Shown here piece after piece: positions 32,162-44,825 of a stretch of DNA of 64,000 bases. Below the pieces are notes generated by a model. It was given only the letters and a program-made list of their open reading frames with translations. It had not been told where the DNA came from and did no database searches. The DNA comes from Bacteroidales bacterium (lineage in GTDB: Bacteria > Bacteroidota > Bacteroidia > Bacteroidales > UBA932): NCBI GenBank assembly GCA_012510445.1, contig JAAZIA010000030.1:35893-99892 (forward strand). The letters run 5' to 3'. Position numbers and translations under genes: made by a program. The stretch's first letter is position 1; every line of letters starts with the position of its first letter.

Positions 32162-33349
32162 ATGGCAAAAGAAACCTTTAAAAGGGATAAACCCCACGTA
32201 AACATCGGGACTATAGGTCACGTTGACCATGGAAAAACTACTCTGACAGCCGCCATCACGCAGGTATTGGCCAAAAGAGGTCTGTCCGAAATACGTTCAT
32301 TTGATTCCATTGATAACGCTCCTGAAGAGAAAGAACGCGGTATCACCATCAATACATCACACGTTGAATACCAAACGGCAGAACGTCACTATGCACACGT
32401 TGACTGCCCCGGTCACGCAGACTACGTTAAAAACATGGTTACCGGTGCCGCCCAGATGGACGGTTCCATTCTGGTAGTTGCTGCCACTGACGGCCCCATG
32501 CCTCAGACAAACGAACACGTTCTGCTGGCACGCCAGGTAAACGTTCCCAGGATTGTGGTTTTCTTGAACAAATGCGACATGGTGGACGACGAGGAAATGC
32601 TTGATTTGGTAGAACTGGAAGTTCGCGATCTTTTGTCAAAATACAACTTTGACGGTGACAACGTACCCGTAGTACGCGGTTCTGCTTTAGGTGCTCTTAA
32701 CGGAGAAACCGAGTGGGAAGACAAAATTATGGAACTGATGGACCATGTAGACACGTACATTCCCATCCCCCTTCGTGATAACGAAAAACCGTTCATTCTG
32801 CCTGTAGAAGACATTTTCTCCATTACAGGACGTGGTACTGTAGCTACCGGACGTATTGAAACCGGTGTTATTAAAACAGGTGACCAGGTAGAAATTGTAG
32901 GATTGGGCGAAAAACCCAGAACAAGCGTTGTAACCGGTGTGGAAATGTTCCGCAAAATCTTAGACAGAGGAGAAGCCGGTGATAACGTAGGACTCTTGCT
33001 CCGTGGTGTAGACAAGAAAGAAGTAAAACGCGGACAAGTTATCTGCCGTCCAGGAACCATCACCCCGTACAAGAGCTTTTCTGCAGAAATTTACGTTCTG
33101 AAGAAAGACGAAGGTGGCCGTCATACGCCCTTCCACAACAAGTATCGTCCTCAGTTCTTCCTGCGTACATTGGACGTTACCGGTGAAGTACATCTTCCGG
33201 AAGGAGTGGAAATGGTCATGCCGGGCGACAACGTCTCTATCAATGTAGAGTTGATCTACCCCGTAGCCTTGAACGAAGGTCTCCGTTTTGCCATCCGCGA
33301 AGGAGGCCGTACGGTAGGTGCCGGTCAGATTACAAAAGTAGGCGACTAA
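32162..33349 (+). CDS. tuf: Elongation factor Tu
   Basis: [51 protein letters not shown]. Confidence 0.98.
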   Translation: MAKETFKRDKPHVNIGTIGHVDHGKTTLTAAITQVLAKRGLSEIRSFDSIDNAPEEKERGITINTSHVEYQTAERHYAHVDCPGHADYVKNMVTGAAQMDGSILVVAATDGPMPQTNEHVLLARQVNVPRIVVFLNKCDMVDDEEMLDLVELEVRDLLSKYNFDGDNVPVVRGSALGALNGETEWEDKIMELMDHVDTYIPIPLRDNEKPFILPVEDIFSITGRGTVATGRIETGVIKTGDQVEIVGLGEKPRTSVVTGVEMFRKILDRGEAGDNVGLLLRGVDKKEVKRGQVICRPGTITPYKSFSAEIYVLKKDEGGRHTPFHNKYRPQFFLRTLDVTGEVHLPEGVEMVMPGDNVSINVELIYPVALNEGLRFAIREGGRTVGAGQITKVGD

Positions 33350-33377
33350 TTACGGCCTGTTTATTGTATATACTTTT

Positions 33378-33410
33378 CACAGGTTTAGCTCTTGTATGGC
33401 TAAACCTGTG
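33378..33410 (+). other. Stable hairpin (12-bp stem, 9-nt loop) between tuf and tRNA-Trp
   Basis: CACAGGTTTAGC-tcttgtatg-GCTAAACCTGTG; no T-run follows. Confidence 0.75.
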
Positions 33411-33416
33411 TATTCC

Positions 33417-33490
33417 AGGGGCATAGTTTAAGGGTAGAATAGCGGTCTCCAAAACCGTTGATGGGCGTTCGAATCGCTCTGCCCCTGCCA
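33417..33490 (+). tRNA. tRNA-Trp (anticodon CCA), CCA 3' end encoded
   Basis: AGGGGCA...GCGGTCTCCAAAACCGT...GGCGTTCGAATCGCT...TGCCCCT G CCA. Confidence 0.93.
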
Positions 33491-33573
33491 GTACGGGATG
33501 TGTTACGACCCCGTATGTAAAAATCCAACAACAGGAGAGGCTTCCACCTCCATTTGTTGCAAACGAACAAAAC

Positions 33574-33768
33574 ATGAGCAAAATCGGAATGTATTTCAAA
33601 GACTCCTACAACGAGCTGGTTCATAAAGTGAGCTGGCCCTCCTGGAGTCAACTGCAAAACAGTGCTATTATAGTAATGGTAGCTTCTGTTATTTTTGCCT
33701 TGGTAATTTTTGCTATGGATTTCACTTTTAGGAATTTGATGGAGTTTCTCTACAAAGCTTTGTACTAA
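33574..33768 (+). CDS. secE: Preprotein translocase subunit SecE
   Basis: 64 aa, YFKDSYNELVHKVSWPSWSQLQNSAIIVMVASVIFALVIFAMD; between trpT and nusG. Confidence 0.92.
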   Translation: MSKIGMYFKDSYNELVHKVSWPSWSQLQNSAIIVMVASVIFALVIFAMDFTFRNLMEFLYKALY

Positions 33769-33790
33769 TAGCATAAATTTAGGAAGAGAA

Positions 33791-34342
33791 ATGACAACAG
33801 AGGATGCTAAAAAGTGGTACGTTGTAAGAGCGGCCGGAGGCAAAGAAAAGAAAGCCAAAGAATATATAGAAAACGAGGTGAAAAGATTGAACCTCCAAGA
33901 TCATGTATCTCAGGTGCTCATCCCTACTGAAAAAATTTACCAGGTAAAAAACGGTAAAAAAATCAGTAAGGAACGTATCTTTTATCCCGGCTACATTCTT
34001 ATAGAAGTAGCACTTACCGCTGAAATTCAGCATATGATCACTAGTCTTCCCCATGTATCCGGTTTTTTGGGAGCTGTCAAAGGTGGGGTACCCGTTCCCA
34101 TTCGTGTGGCAGAGATCAATAGGATCCTGGGAAGAGTAGATGAGCAAGCAGAAAGAGACGAAGAAAACATTACCCCTTACCTGGTTGGAGAAGCCGTAAA
34201 AGTAATTGACGGTCCCTTTAATGGTTTTATTGGAACCGTTGAAGAAGTGCTGGAGGAAAAGAAAAAGCTTAAGGTAATGGTTAAAATCTTTGGAAGAAGA
34301 ACGTTGCTTGAGCTCGGTTTTGTTCAGGTTGAAAAAGAATAA
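33791..34342 (+). CDS. nusG: Transcription termination/antitermination protein NusG
   Basis: [21 protein letters not shown]...; KOW motif [21 protein letters not shown]. Confidence 0.95.
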   Translation: MTTEDAKKWYVVRAAGGKEKKAKEYIENEVKRLNLQDHVSQVLIPTEKIYQVKNGKKISKERIFYPGYILIEVALTAEIQHMITSLPHVSGFLGAVKGGVPVPIRVAEINRILGRVDEQAERDEENITPYLVGEAVKVIDGPFNGFIGTVEEVLEEKKKLKVMVKIFGRRTLLELGFVQVEKE

Positions 34343-34356
34343 TTAATCAATCATTT

Positions 34357-34803
34357 ATGGCTAAAGAAATTGCCGGATTAATCAAATTACAGATTAAAGG
34401 CGGTGCTGCCAACCCTTCTCCCCCGGTAGGTCCGGCTCTGGGTTCCAAGGGTGTAAACATAATGGATTTCTGCAAAAGATTTAATGCGCAGACACAAGAC
34501 AGGGCAGGCAAAGTGCTGCCGGTCATCATTACCGTTTACAGTGATAAATCATTTTCATTTATCGTTAAGCAGCCCCCCATTGCTGTTCAATTGAAAGAAG
34601 CTGCCAAAATTGCAGGAGGATCTCCGGAACCAAACCGTAAAAAAGTAGCTTCCGTTACCTGGAATCAGGTTCGTACCATAGCAGAAGGCAAGATGGAGGA
34701 CATGAATGCCTTTACCTTAAAATCTGCCATGAGTATGGTAGCCGGTACCGCACGTAGTATGGGTATAACCGTACGCGGTAACTTTCCCGAAGACGTTAAC
34801 TAA
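34357..34803 (+). CDS. rplK: 50S ribosomal protein L11
   Basis: [40 protein letters not shown]. Confidence 0.98.
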   Translation: MAKEIAGLIKLQIKGGAANPSPPVGPALGSKGVNIMDFCKRFNAQTQDRAGKVLPVIITVYSDKSFSFIVKQPPIAVQLKEAAKIAGGSPEPNRKKVASVTWNQVRTIAEGKMEDMNAFTLKSAMSMVAGTARSMGITVRGNFPEDVN

Positions 34804-34817
34804 ACTTCTATGTAGAA

Positions 34818-35519
34818 ATGAGTAAACTAACTAAAAAACAAAAAGAAGTATACGCCAAGGTAGAGCCTGAAAAAGTATACAAGCTTTCAGAGGCTTGTGA
34901 ACTTGTAGGTCAAACCAGCATTACCAAGTTTGATGCTTCTGTGGAAATGGCAGTTCGTTTGAACGTTGATCCCAGAAAAGCAAACGAGATGGTACGTGGC
35001 GTGGTGACTCTTCCGCATGGAACGGGAAAAGACGTTCGTGTTCTGGTACTTTGCACTCCCGATAAAGAGGAAGAAGCCAAGAGTGCCGGTGCAGATCACG
35101 TAGGACTTGATGAGTATATAGAAAAAATAAAGAAAGGCTGGACAGACGTGGACGTTATTATTTGTACTCCCTCTGTGATGGCCAAAGTAGGTCCTGTAGG
35201 CCGTATTTTAGGCCCCCGCGGGCTTATGCCCAACCCCAAATCGGGAACAGTGACTATGGACGTTGGAAAAGCAGTGGCAGAGGTTAAAGCCGGTAAAATA
35301 GACTTTAAAGTGGACAAAACCGGAATCATTCATGCCGCTATTGGGAAAGTATCCTTTGATCCCAAGAAGCTCTACGAAAACGCTTACGAATTTCTAACTA
35401 CTATTATTAAGCTTAAACCTCAGGCACTTAAAGGAACTTACGTGAGAAGCATATACATGTCTTCTACCATGGGACCCGGTATTTCAGTAGATACCAGAGC
35501 CGGGACAGCTACAGAATAA
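34818..35519 (+). CDS. rplA: 50S ribosomal protein L1
   Basis: [38 protein letters not shown]. Confidence 0.98.
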   Translation: MSKLTKKQKEVYAKVEPEKVYKLSEACELVGQTSITKFDASVEMAVRLNVDPRKANEMVRGVVTLPHGTGKDVRVLVLCTPDKEEEAKSAGADHVGLDEYIEKIKKGWTDVDVIICTPSVMAKVGPVGRILGPRGLMPNPKSGTVTMDVGKAVAEVKAGKIDFKVDKTGIIHAAIGKVSFDPKKLYENAYEFLTTIIKLKPQALKGTYVRSIYMSSTMGPGISVDTRAGTATE

Positions 35520-35531
35520 GAATAGTGTATT

Positions 35532-36053
35532 ATGAAGAAAGAACTAAAAGAACGCATTGTAGACGGTTTGGTAGCTCAGCTTAAAGAAACCCCGGATTTC
35601 TATCTTGTGAACATAGAGGGGCTCAATGCCAAGAAAACCTCGGAACTCCGCAGAGAGTGTTTTGAACAAGAGATTAAACTGGTAGTAGTTAAAAATACGC
35701 TGCTAAAACGTACACTCGAACAAGTAGCTGCAGAAGAAATGGACTTGTTGTTCCCCCTGCTGGAAGGTTCAACAGCCATTATGTTCACCCGGAGCGTCAA
35801 TGCTCCTGCCAAATTGATTAAATCGTTTGGTAAGAAGCACGGCAAACCCGTTTTGAAAGGAGCCCTTGTTCAAGAAAGTGCCTACCTTGGAGAAGACCAA
35901 TTGGATACACTCCTACATATCAAATCCCGTGAAGAACTCATTGGAGATATTGCAGGTCTTATCTTATCCCCTGCCCAAAGACTCGTATCTGCTATACAGT
36001 CTTCCGGCAGCAATGTAGCCGGTATTGTTAAAACACTGGCAGAACGTGAATAA
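35532..36053 (+). CDS. rplJ: 50S ribosomal protein L10
   Basis: LRRECFEQEIKLVVVKNTLLKRTLEQ; operon position. Confidence 0.96.
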   Translation: MKKELKERIVDGLVAQLKETPDFYLVNIEGLNAKKTSELRRECFEQEIKLVVVKNTLLKRTLEQVAAEEMDLLFPLLEGSTAIMFTRSVNAPAKLIKSFGKKHGKPVLKGALVQESAYLGEDQLDTLLHIKSREELIGDIAGLILSPAQRLVSAIQSSGSNVAGIVKTLAERE

Positions 36054-36092
36054 TTGTAAACAGGTAAATCAAATTTTAATTTATAAACAACC

Positions 36093-36470
36093 ATGGCAGA
36101 ATTGAAACAAATGGCAGAAGCCATTGCTAATCTTACCATTAAAGAAGCTATTGAATTAGCAAATATCTTAAAAGACGAATACGGAATTGAGCCGGCCGCA
36201 GCAGCCGTTGCCGCAGTAGCTGCTCCCGGAGCAGAAGGTCCTGCTGCCGAAGCCGAACAAACTCAATTTGATGTTATACTTGTCTCCGCAGGGCAGGCAA
36301 AACTGCAAGTCATTAAGACTGTTAAAGACATTACAGGCCTTGGCTTGAAAGAGTCAAAAGAGCTTGTTGACAACGCTCCTAAAGCTTTGAAAGAGAAAAC
36401 CAGCAAAGCCGAAGCAGAACAAATAAAAGCCCAAATTGAAGAAGCCGGCGGAGAAGTTGAAATTAAATAA
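36093..36470 (+). CDS. rplL: 50S ribosomal protein L7/L12
   Basis: [69 protein letters not shown]. Confidence 0.98.
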   Translation: MAELKQMAEAIANLTIKEAIELANILKDEYGIEPAAAAVAAVAAPGAEGPAAEAEQTQFDVILVSAGQAKLQVIKTVKDITGLGLKESKELVDNAPKALKEKTSKAEAEQIKAQIEEAGGEVEIK

Positions 36471-36502
36471 ACTCACTTCCCGCCCGGAGCGGGAACGGTA
36501 CC

Positions 36503-36538
36503 AGGTTTAGGACCCCGGTGGGGTTCTAAGCCTTTTTG
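36503..36538 (+). terminator. Strong intrinsic terminator/attenuator between rplL and rpoB
   Basis: AGGTTTAGGACCCC-ggt-GGGGTTCTAAGCCT TTTT: 14 consecutive pairs including two G-T, then T-run. Confidence 0.75.
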
Positions 36539-36575
36539 TCGTTAAAAACGTTTATTTTCAACAAATCCTTAGATA

Positions 36576-39500
36576 ATGCCGCAAAAAGCTAATATTCAGC
36601 GAATTAACTTCGCAAAATCAAAAACCCTCCTAGATCATCCCGATTTTTTGGAGGTACAATTAAAATCATTCCAGGACTTTTTCCAACTGGAAACAACGCA
36701 GGAGAACAGGAAAAACGAAGGATTGTACAAGGTATTTCAAGAGAATTTTCCCATTACAGATACCCGTAACAACTTTGTACTTGAATTCATTGATTACTTT
36801 ATTGATCCGCCGCGTTACTCCATTGAAGAATGTCTGGACAGAGGCCTTACTTTTAGTGTTCCGCTAAAAGCAAAGCTCAAACTGTACTGTACAGACGAGG
36901 AACACGAAGACTTTGAAACGGTTATCCAGGACGTTTACCTGGGAACCATCCCCTACATGACCCCCCGGGGAACTTTTGTTATCAACGGTTCTGAACGCAT
37001 TGTTGTCTCTCAACTGCACCGGTCCCCCGGCGTATTTTTTGGACAAAGCATTCACGCCAACGGAACAAAGCTATACTCTGCAAGGATCATTCCTTTTAAA
37101 GGTTCCTGGATTGAATTTGCCACAGACATCAACAACGTGATGTATGCCTATATTGACAGGAAGAAAAAACTGCCTGTCACTACGCTGCTTAGAGCCATTG
37201 GCTATGAAAGCGATAAAGACATCCTGGAAATTTTTGGATTGGCTAACGAAGTTAAAGTAACTAAAACAGGGCTCAAGAAAAACCTGGGCAGACAGCTGGC
37301 CGCCCGCGTACTAAAGTCCTGGATAGAAGACTTTGTAGACGAAGACACCGGTGAAGTAGTATCTATTGAACGTAACGAAGTAGTGTTGGACAGGAACACC
37401 GTTCTGGAGGAAGACCACATAGAACTGATCATAGATTCCGGTACTGCCACCATTCTGTTGCATAAAGAGGATGCCAACATTGGAGATTATGCTATCATCC
37501 ACAACACGTTGCAAAAAGACCCCTGCAATTCGGCCAAAGAAGCCGTCATATATATTTACAGGCAACTTCGTAATTCAGAACCACCAGACGAGGCAACTGC
37601 CAACGATGTTATAGACAAACTGTTTTTCTCTTCTAAGCGTTACGACTTGGGAGACGTGGGACGTTACCGCCTGAACCGCAAATTGGGTCTTACCACTTCT
37701 GCAGATACCAAGGTATTGACAAAAGAAGATATCATTGCCATTATCAGCCACCTGATTCAGCTCATCAATTCCAAGGCTATAGTAGACGACATTGACCACC
37801 TGAGCAACCGTCGTATCCGTACGGTTGGAGAACAGCTGGCCAACCAATTTAGCGTTGGGCTTTCCAGGATGGCAAGAACCATCCGCGAAAGGATGAACGT
37901 TAGGGACAACGAGGTATTTACTCCCATTGATTTGATCAACGCCAAAACGTTATCGTCAGTCATCAACTCATTCTTTGGAACGTCTCAACTGTCTCAATTT
38001 ATGGACCAGACAAACCCTCTGGCAGAGATGACCCACAAGCGTCGTTTGTCTGCACTGGGCCCCGGCGGTCTGTCAAGAGACAGAGCAGGTTTTGAAGTCC
38101 GCGACGTTCATTACACGCATTACGGAAGGCTTTGTCCCATTGAAACACCGGAAGGTCCCAACATTGGGCTTATCTCTTCCCTTTGTGTTTATGCCCGTAT
38201 CAACGAACTGGGTTTCATAGAAACACCGTACAGAAAAGTATGTGAAGGCCAGGTAGACCTTTCCGACAAAGGCTACGTGTATATGAGTGCCGAGGAAGAA
38301 GAAGAACGTATGGTGGCACAAGCGAACGTAAACCTGGACAATCAGGGTCACATCACAGACGAGAGGATCAAATGCCGGTACGAGGCAGACTACCCTGTAG
38401 TATCCAAAGAAGAAGTCCAACTGATGGACGTAGCTCCTAACCAGATTGCCTCTATTGCCGCCTCGCTCATTCCCTTCCTGGAACACGACGATGCCAACCG
38501 TGCCTTAATGGGCTCTAACATGATGCGTCAGGCCGTTCCCCTTATTCAGCCGGAAGCACCCATCATTGGCACCGGATTGGAAGATACCGTAGTCCGCGAC
38601 AGCAGGACGCAAATTACGGCAGAAGGGAAAGGAGAAGTAGTCTATGTAGATGCTAATGAAATACACATCCGTTACGAAAAGAGCGAAGATGAAAAATTCA
38701 TCAGCTTCTTCCCGGAAGTGACTGTTTACAAGTTGCCCATCTACAGAAAAACAAACCAGAACACGGCTGTAAACTTAAAGCCCATTGTAAGAAAAGGTGA
38801 AAAAGTAAAGGCCGGCCAACTCCTTACAGACGGTTACGCCACAAAGAACGGAGAACTGGCTTTGGGCCGCAATTTGAAAGTGGCCTTTATGCCCTGGAAA
38901 GGATACAACTTTGAAGACGCTATAGTGCTGTCCGAGAGGATGCTTCGCGAAGACGTATTTACTTCTATCCACGTAGACGAGTACATTATGGAAGTACGCG
39001 ACACAAAACGCGGTATGGAAGAACTCACCAGCGACATCCCCAACGTATCGGAAGAAGCCACCAAAGATTTGGATGAAAACGGTATCATCCGTATTGGTGC
39101 CCACGTAGAGCCGGGAGACATATTGATTGGAAAAATCACTCCCAAAGGCGAAAGTGACCCGTCTCCGGAAGAAAAACTTCTGAGAGCCATTTTTGGGGAC
39201 AAGGCAGGAGATGTAAAAGATGCTTCTTTGAAAGCTTCGCCTTCTCTTTACGGTACTGTTATTGAAAAACGCCTTTTTTCAAGAGTCACTAAAGAAGGTT
39301 CCAAGAAAGCAAAACCCATTGCCAAAATACAGGTGCAACAAGCCGATGAACGCTATAAGAAGCGTTTTGATGACTTAAAAGAGCTGTTCCTGGACAAAAT
39401 GGAAATCTTGCTTAAAGGAAAACGTTCTTCAGGCATTAACAACCTCTACGGAGAATTGACCATTGAAAAAGACGTTGCCTTTACACGGGAACTTCTGGAC

Positions 39501-40394
39501 GGTATCAACTACGAGAACATCAACCCCACCAAGTGGACCGGTGACAAACATACGAACAACCTTATTAAAAAGCTCATAAGCCATTACCTGCTAAACCACA
39601 AAGAGCTGGATGCAGAGCTTAAGAGGGTAAAATACAGCCTGACCATTGGGGACGAACTTCCCACGGGCATCATGCAGCTTGCCAAAGTGTATATTGCCAA
39701 AAAACGCAAAATCCGCGTAGGCGACAAGATGGCAGGACGTCACGGAAATAAAGGTATTGTAGCCAAAGTGGTACGTGACGAAGACATGCCCTTCCTGGAC
39801 GACGGCTCTATTGTAGATATTGTATTGAATCCTCTGGGAGTACCCTCCCGAATGAACCTGGGACAAATTTATGAAACGGTACTGGGTTGGGCAGGAGAAG
39901 AACTGGGACTCAGTTTCTCATCGCCCATATTTGACGGTGCCTCTCTGGAAGAAATTACAAAGTATACAGAAAAGGCAAAGATCCCCAAATACGGTAAAAC
40001 ATTCCTGCGTGACGGAGGAACCGGTCAATACTTTGACCAACCTGCCACAGTAGGTATCATATACATGCTCAAACTGGGGCATATGGTAGATGATAAGATG
40101 CATGCTCGTTCCATTGGACCGTATTCATTGATTACACAGCAACCTCTGGGTGGAAAAGCCCAATTTGGAGGCCAGCGTTTTGGAGAAATGGAGGTCTGGG
40201 CTTTAGAAGCCTTTGGAGCGGCTAACATTCTTCAGGAAATCCTTACCGTAAAGTCAGACGACGTAACGGGACGTTCGCGTGCCTATGAATCCATTGTAAA
40301 AGGCGATCCCATGCCCAAACCGGGCATTCCGGAGTCCCTAAACGTACTGATTCATGAATTACGTGGTCTGGGTCTTAGCGTTCACCTGAAATAA
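36576..40394 (+). CDS. rpoB: DNA-directed RNA polymerase subunit beta
   Basis: [68 protein letters not shown]. Confidence 0.99.
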   Translation: MPQKANIQRINFAKSKTLLDHPDFLEVQLKSFQDFFQLETTQENRKNEGLYKVFQENFPITDTRNNFVLEFIDYFIDPPRYSIEECLDRGLTFSVPLKAKLKLYCTDEEHEDFETVIQDVYLGTIPYMTPRGTFVINGSERIVVSQLHRSPGVFFGQSIHANGTKLYSARIIPFKGSWIEFATDINNVMYAYIDRKKKLPVTTLLRAIGYESDKDILEIFGLANEVKVTKTGLKKNLGRQLAARVLKSWIEDFVDEDTGEVVSIERNEVVLDRNTVLEEDHIELIIDSGTATILLHKEDANIGDYAIIHNTLQKDPCNSAKEAVIYIYRQLRNSEPPDEATANDVIDKLFFSSKRYDLGDVGRYRLNRKLGLTTSADTKVLTKEDIIAIISHLIQLINSKAIVDDIDHLSNRRIRTVGEQLANQFSVGLSRMARTIRERMNVRDNEVFTPIDLINAKTLSSVINSFFGTSQLSQFMDQTNPLAEMTHKRRLSALGPGGLSRDRAGFEVRDVHYTHYGRLCPIETPEGPNIGLISSLCVYARINELGFIETPYRKVCEGQVDLSDKGYVYMSAEEEEERMVAQANVNLDNQGHITDERIKCRYEADYPVVSKEEVQLMDVAPNQIASIAASLIPFLEHDDANRALMGSNMMRQAVPLIQPEAPIIGTGLEDTVVRDSRTQITAEGKGEVVYVDANEIHIRYEKSEDEKFISFFPEVTVYKLPIYRKTNQNTAVNLKPIVRKGEKVKAGQLLTDGYATKNGELALGRNLKVAFMPWKGYNFEDAIVLSERMLREDVFTSIHVDEYIMEVRDTKRGMEELTSDIPNVSEEATKDLDENGIIRIGAHVEPGDILIGKITPKGESDPSPEEKLLRAIFGDKAGDVKDASLKASPSLYGTVIEKRLFSRVTKEGSKKAKPIAKIQVQQADERYKKRFDDLKELFLDKMEILLKGKRSSGINNLYGELTIEKDVAFTRELLDGINYENINPTKWTGDKHTNNLIKKLISHYLLNHKELDAELKRVKYSLTIGDELPTGIMQLAKVYIAKKRKIRVGDKMAGRHGNKGIVAKVVRDEDMPFLDDGSIVDIVLNPLGVPSRMNLGQIYETVLGWAGEELGLSFSSPIFDGASLEEITKYTEKAKIPKYGKTFLRDGGTGQYFDQPATVGIIYMLKLGHMVDDKMHARSIGPYSLITQQPLGGKAQFGGQRFGEMEVWALEAFGAANILQEILTVKSDDVTGRSRAYESIVKGDPMPKPGIPESLNVLIHELRGLGLSVHLK

Positions 40395-40404
40395 AAAATG
40401 TATC

Positions 40405-43400
40405 ATGGTATATAGAAAAGATAACAAGTTAAAAAGCGATTTCAAACAAATCACAATAGGTCTGGCATCCCCGGAACAAATCCTGGATATGTCGCACGGT
40501 GAAGTGTTAAAGCCGGAAACGGTCAACTACCGTACGTACAAACCGGAACGTGACGGATTGTTCTGTGAGCGTATTTTTGGTCCTTCCAAAGATTACGAAT
40601 GTCACTGCGGAAAGTACAAACGTATCCGCTACCGTGGGATTACCTGCGATCGTTGCGGTGTAGAAGTTACTGAAAAGAAAGTACGCCGGGAACGCATTGG
40701 CCACATAGCACTTGTTGTACCTGTAGCACACATTTGGTTTTTTCGCTCTACCCCCAATAAGATTGGGTACTTACTGGGTATCCCCGGTAAGAAACTGGAG
40801 TCCATCATATATTATGAACGTTATGTGGTTATCCAGCCGGGTATTGCCAAAGAGAGCGGTATAAACTACCTTGATTTTCTTACAGAAGAAGAATACCTGA
40901 ACCTGCTGGATTCCCTTCCCAAAGAGAACCAGATGCTGGACGATATGGATCCCAATAAGTTTCTTGCCGGCATGGGAGCAGAGGCCATTTATCAAATGTT
41001 GATACGTCTGGACCTGGACCAGCTTTCTTATGACCTGCGCCATAAAGCAGATGTAGAAACGTCTCAGCAAAGAAAGGCAGACGCCCTAAAAAGGCTAAAC
41101 ATAGTGGAAGCTTTCAGAGAATCTGCACACATCAACAGACCGGAGTGGATGATCATGAAAGTAGTCCCGGTCATTCCCCCCGATCTGCGTCCGCTCGTTC
41201 CCTTGGACGGCGGCCGGTTTGCCACCTCGGATCTGAACGATCTTTATCGCAGGGTAATCATCAGGAACAACAGGCTTAAACGCCTAATAGAGATCAAGGC
41301 ACCCGAAGTCATTCTTAGAAACGAAAAAAGAATGCTCCAAGAGTCTGTAGACTCTCTATTTGATAACTCCAGAAAATCAAGCGCCGTAAAGACAGAAGCC
41401 AACAGAGCGCTCAAATCCCTCTCGGACAGCCTGAAAGGGAAACAAGGCCGCTTCCGTCAAAACCTCCTTGGAAAACGAGTCGACTACTCGGCACGTTCCG
41501 TTATTGTGGTAGGGCCTGAACTGAGTATGAACGAATGTGGTCTGCCTAAAGACATGGCTGCAGAACTTTACAAACCGTTCATTATCAGAAAGCTCATAGA
41601 AAGAGGCATTGTTAAAACCGTTAAGTCGGCCAAGAAGATTGTAGATCGTAAAGATCCCATGATCTGGGACATCCTGGAAAACGTAATGAAGGGTCACCCT
41701 GTATTGCTTAACAGGGCTCCTACCCTGCACCGTTTAGGTATCCAGGCATTCCAGCCCAGGCTTATTGAAGGAAAAGCCATCCAGTTGCACCCGCTGGCCT
41801 GTACGGCCTTTAACGCAGACTTTGACGGAGACCAGATGGCTGTGCACTTGCCGCTGGGCAACGCCGCCATACTAGAAGCACAGTTGCTTATGCTGGGCTC
41901 TCATAACATTCTTAACCCGGCCAACGGTGCTCCCATTACCGTTCCTTCACAAGACATGGTACTGGGACTGTACTACCTTACCAAATTAAGAAAGAAAGCC
42001 AAAGGAGAAGGCATGACATTCTACAGCCCGGAAGAGGTAATCATTGCCTACAACGAACAAGTAGTTGACATGCATGCCCGCATCAAACTGCGTTTGAACA
42101 AAATAAAAGTTCGAAGCCTTAAAAACGAGAACAACCCCTCGGAAGGTTCCGTGCTTTTTGAAGCAGATCCTGCCAAAGGAAACCATATTATTGAAACGTC
42201 TGTAGGACGTGTACTCTTTAATCAGGTAGTTCCTGAACAAGTAGGGTACATCAATGAACTCCTTACCAAAAGGTCCCTGCGCGATATCATTAATCTTATC
42301 TTGAAAACAACAGGAATAGCGCAAACGGTTAAATTCCTGGACAGCATAAAAGACATAGGATACGATATGGCTTACAAAGGCGGCCTGTCCTTTAATTTGG
42401 ACGACGTTATTGTACCCAAAGAAAAAGCCCAATTGATCAAAAAAGGGTACGCAGATGTAGAAGCCGTAATGGCCAACTACAATATGGGTCTTTTAGCCAA
42501 CAACGAAAGGTACAACCAAATCATTGACATTTGGTCAACCGTAAACGTACGTCTTACAGACATTCTGGAAAAGCAATTAAAAGAAGACAAGGAAGGCTTC
42601 AACCCCATATACATGATGTTAGACTCGGGAGCTCGGGGCTCCAAGGCGCAAATCCGCCAGTTATCGGGTATGCGAGGTCTTATGAACAAGCCGCAAAAAT
42701 CGGGAGCCACAACGGCAGAAATTATTGAAAACCCCATTTTGGCCAACTTGCAAGAAGGGCTTTCTGTACTGGAATACTTTATTTCCACCCACGGTGCGCG
42801 TAAAGGATTGGCAGACACGGCCCTTAAAACGGCAGACGCCGGGTACCTCACACGCCGTCTGGTAGACGTATCGCACGATGTGATCATTAACGAAGAAGAT
42901 TGCGGTACGCTCAGAGGGTTGGTGGCTACGGCCATCAAAAAGAAAGACCAAGTAGTAGAGTCTCTTTATGACAGAATCCTTGGCCGTACCAGCGTACACG
43001 ACGTGTTTGATCCGCTCACCGGAAATCTGGTGGTAGAATCGGGAGATGAAATCACAGAAGAAATTGCAGCGGAAATTGCAAAACTACCTATAGAACAGGT
43101 GGAAATACGCAGCGTATTGACATGCGAGTCAAGCAAAGGTGTTTGTGCCAAATGCTACGGAAGAAACCTGGCCACGGGAAGACCCGTAGAGCAAGGAGAA
43201 GTAGTAGGCGTAATTGCAGCACAGTCCATTGGGGAACCGGGTACACAGTTGACCCTGCGTACGTTCCATGAAGGAGGTACTGCCCATACCATAAGCTCGG
43301 AAAGCTCTATAGTATCCAGGTACAACGGGATGTTGGAAATTGATGAATTAAGGACGCTCGAAAAAGTTACCGATACAGGAGAAACGCAAACCATCGTCAT

Positions 43401-44727
43401 AGGCCGTACCGCAGAAATGCGTATTGTAGACAGCAACACCCGTATTCCGTTCTCTTCTTACAACATTCCTTACGGTGCTACGCTCTATTTTAAGCACGGC
43501 GACAAAGTAAAAGAGAAAGAAGTGATTTGTGAGTGGGACTCCTACAACGCCGTTACCATTGCAGAATTTGACGGAACCATTGCTTTTGACAGCTTAGTAG
43601 AAGGGGTGACTTTTAGAGAAGAAGCCACCGATGAATTTTCTCAGCACAGAGATAAAGTGATCATAGAAAGCCGGGATAAATCTCGCAACCCCACGCTGAA
43701 GATCATGAAGGGCAAAGAAGAGATGAAACAGTACAACCTGCCCGTAGGTGCTCACATTATGGTGAGTGAAGACCAACAGATCAAAGCCGGCGATATTTTA
43801 GTAAAAATTCCGCGGGCCATAGGTAAGTCGGGAGACATTACCGGAGGTCTGCCCAGGGTAACGGAACTGTTTGAAGCACGTAACCCTTCCAACCCGGCCG
43901 TTGTCTCTGAAATTGACGGAGAAGTAAGCATGGGCAGGATTAAGAGAGGGAACCGTGAAATCATTGTCACGGCTAAAACAGGGGAAGAGAAAAAATACCT
44001 GGTCCCCCTTTCCAAACAAATCCTGGTACAAGAGAACGATTACGTAAGGGCCGGTATGTCTTTATCCGAGGGAGCCATTTCTCCTACAGACATCCTGCTG
44101 ATCCAGGGACCTACCAAAGTTCAGGAATACATTGTGAATGAAATTCAGAGTGTATACCGTAACCAGGGGGTAAAAATCAACGACAAGCATTTTGAAGTCA
44201 TTGTACGTCAAATGATGCGTAAGGTAGAGATTGTTGATCCGGGCGACACCCGTTTCCTTCCCGAACAACTGGTTGATAAATGGGAGTTCATGCAGGAAAA
44301 CGATACCATCTTTGATAAAAAGATAGTAACAGACGCCGGAGACTCGGAAGATCTCAAAGCCGGACAAGTAATTACCGTCCGCAGGCTTAGAGACGAAAAT
44401 TCAACCCTTAAGCGAAAAGACATGAAACCGGTAGAAGCACGCGATGCCATCCCGGCTACCTCTAACCAGATATTGCAAGGGATTACCCGTGCTGCTCTGC
44501 GTACCACAAGCTTTATGTCTGCTGCATCGTTCCAGGAAACAACCAAAGTACTTTCAGAGGCTGCCATTTTTGGCAAAACAGACACGCTGGAAGGACTAAA
44601 AGAAAACGTTATCTGCGGACATTTGATTCCTGCAGGTACGGGACAAAGGCAATTTGAAGACATTTTAGTAGCTTCTAAGTCTGAATACAACAAAATGCTT
44701 GAAGAAAGGTCTGTATCAAAAAAATGA
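40405..44727 (+). CDS. rpoC: DNA-directed RNA polymerase subunit beta'
   Basis: [23 protein letters not shown] zinc site; [18 protein letters not shown] active site. Confidence 0.99.
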   Translation: MVYRKDNKLKSDFKQITIGLASPEQILDMSHGEVLKPETVNYRTYKPERDGLFCERIFGPSKDYECHCGKYKRIRYRGITCDRCGVEVTEKKVRRERIGHIALVVPVAHIWFFRSTPNKIGYLLGIPGKKLESIIYYERYVVIQPGIAKESGINYLDFLTEEEYLNLLDSLPKENQMLDDMDPNKFLAGMGAEAIYQMLIRLDLDQLSYDLRHKADVETSQQRKADALKRLNIVEAFRESAHINRPEWMIMKVVPVIPPDLRPLVPLDGGRFATSDLNDLYRRVIIRNNRLKRLIEIKAPEVILRNEKRMLQESVDSLFDNSRKSSAVKTEANRALKSLSDSLKGKQGRFRQNLLGKRVDYSARSVIVVGPELSMNECGLPKDMAAELYKPFIIRKLIERGIVKTVKSAKKIVDRKDPMIWDILENVMKGHPVLLNRAPTLHRLGIQAFQPRLIEGKAIQLHPLACTAFNADFDGDQMAVHLPLGNAAILEAQLLMLGSHNILNPANGAPITVPSQDMVLGLYYLTKLRKKAKGEGMTFYSPEEVIIAYNEQVVDMHARIKLRLNKIKVRSLKNENNPSEGSVLFEADPAKGNHIIETSVGRVLFNQVVPEQVGYINELLTKRSLRDIINLILKTTGIAQTVKFLDSIKDIGYDMAYKGGLSFNLDDVIVPKEKAQLIKKGYADVEAVMANYNMGLLANNERYNQIIDIWSTVNVRLTDILEKQLKEDKEGFNPIYMMLDSGARGSKAQIRQLSGMRGLMNKPQKSGATTAEIIENPILANLQEGLSVLEYFISTHGARKGLADTALKTADAGYLTRRLVDVSHDVIINEEDCGTLRGLVATAIKKKDQVVESLYDRILGRTSVHDVFDPLTGNLVVESGDEITEEIAAEIAKLPIEQVEIRSVLTCESSKGVCAKCYGRNLATGRPVEQGEVVGVIAAQSIGEPGTQLTLRTFHEGGTAHTISSESSIVSRYNGMLEIDELRTLEKVTDTGETQTIVIGRTAEMRIVDSNTRIPFSSYNIPYGATLYFKHGDKVKEKEVICEWDSYNAVTIAEFDGTIAFDSLVEGVTFREEATDEFSQHRDKVIIESRDKSRNPTLKIMKGKEEMKQYNLPVGAHIMVSEDQQIKAGDILVKIPRAIGKSGDITGGLPRVTELFEARNPSNPAVVSEIDGEVSMGRIKRGNREIIVTAKTGEEKKYLVPLSKQILVQENDYVRAGMSLSEGAISPTDILLIQGPTKVQEYIVNEIQSVYRNQGVKINDKHFEVIVRQMMRKVEIVDPGDTRFLPEQLVDKWEFMQENDTIFDKKIVTDAGDSEDLKAGQVITVRRLRDENSTLKRKDMKPVEARDAIPATSNQILQGITRAALRTTSFMSAASFQETTKVLSEAAIFGKTDTLEGLKENVICGHLIPAGTGQRQFEDILVASKSEYNKMLEERSVSKK

Positions 44728-44745
44728 CTTTTACTTACACATTTT

Positions 44746-44778
44746 AATAATAAGGGCACTTTGCCCTTATTATTTTTT
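44746..44778 (+). terminator. Intrinsic terminator after rpoC
   Basis: AATAATAAGGGCA-ctt-TGCCCTTATTATT-TTTT: perfect 13-bp stem, 3-nt loop. Confidence 0.85.
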
Positions 44779-44787
44779 ATATCTTTG
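44760..44787 (+). promoter_or_regulatory. Candidate korAB promoter: TTTG-N16-TATCTTTG
   Basis: TATCTTTG at 44780-44787; TTTG at 44760-44763 inside the rpoC terminator loop (spacing shorter than usual). Confidence 0.45.
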
Positions 44788-44825
44788 TGGATTAAACTTT
44801 TAATTAACTACCATTATAATTTACT

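Noticed and set aside
32503-33072. 189-aa minus-strand ORF opposite tuf
   Set aside because: Antisense of highly biased tuf codons; composition (S/T/P-rich) is typical of shadow ORFs.
33330-33599. 89-aa minus-strand ORF (…GAERFERPSTVLETAILPLNYAP…)
   Set aside because: Antisense to tRNA-Trp and flanks; same type of tRNA-derived spurious ORF.
37950-38170. Rifampicin-resistance substitutions in rpoB
   Set aside because: The central resistance region ([30 protein letters not shown]) shows the usual D, H and S residues; no classic resistance change is seen.
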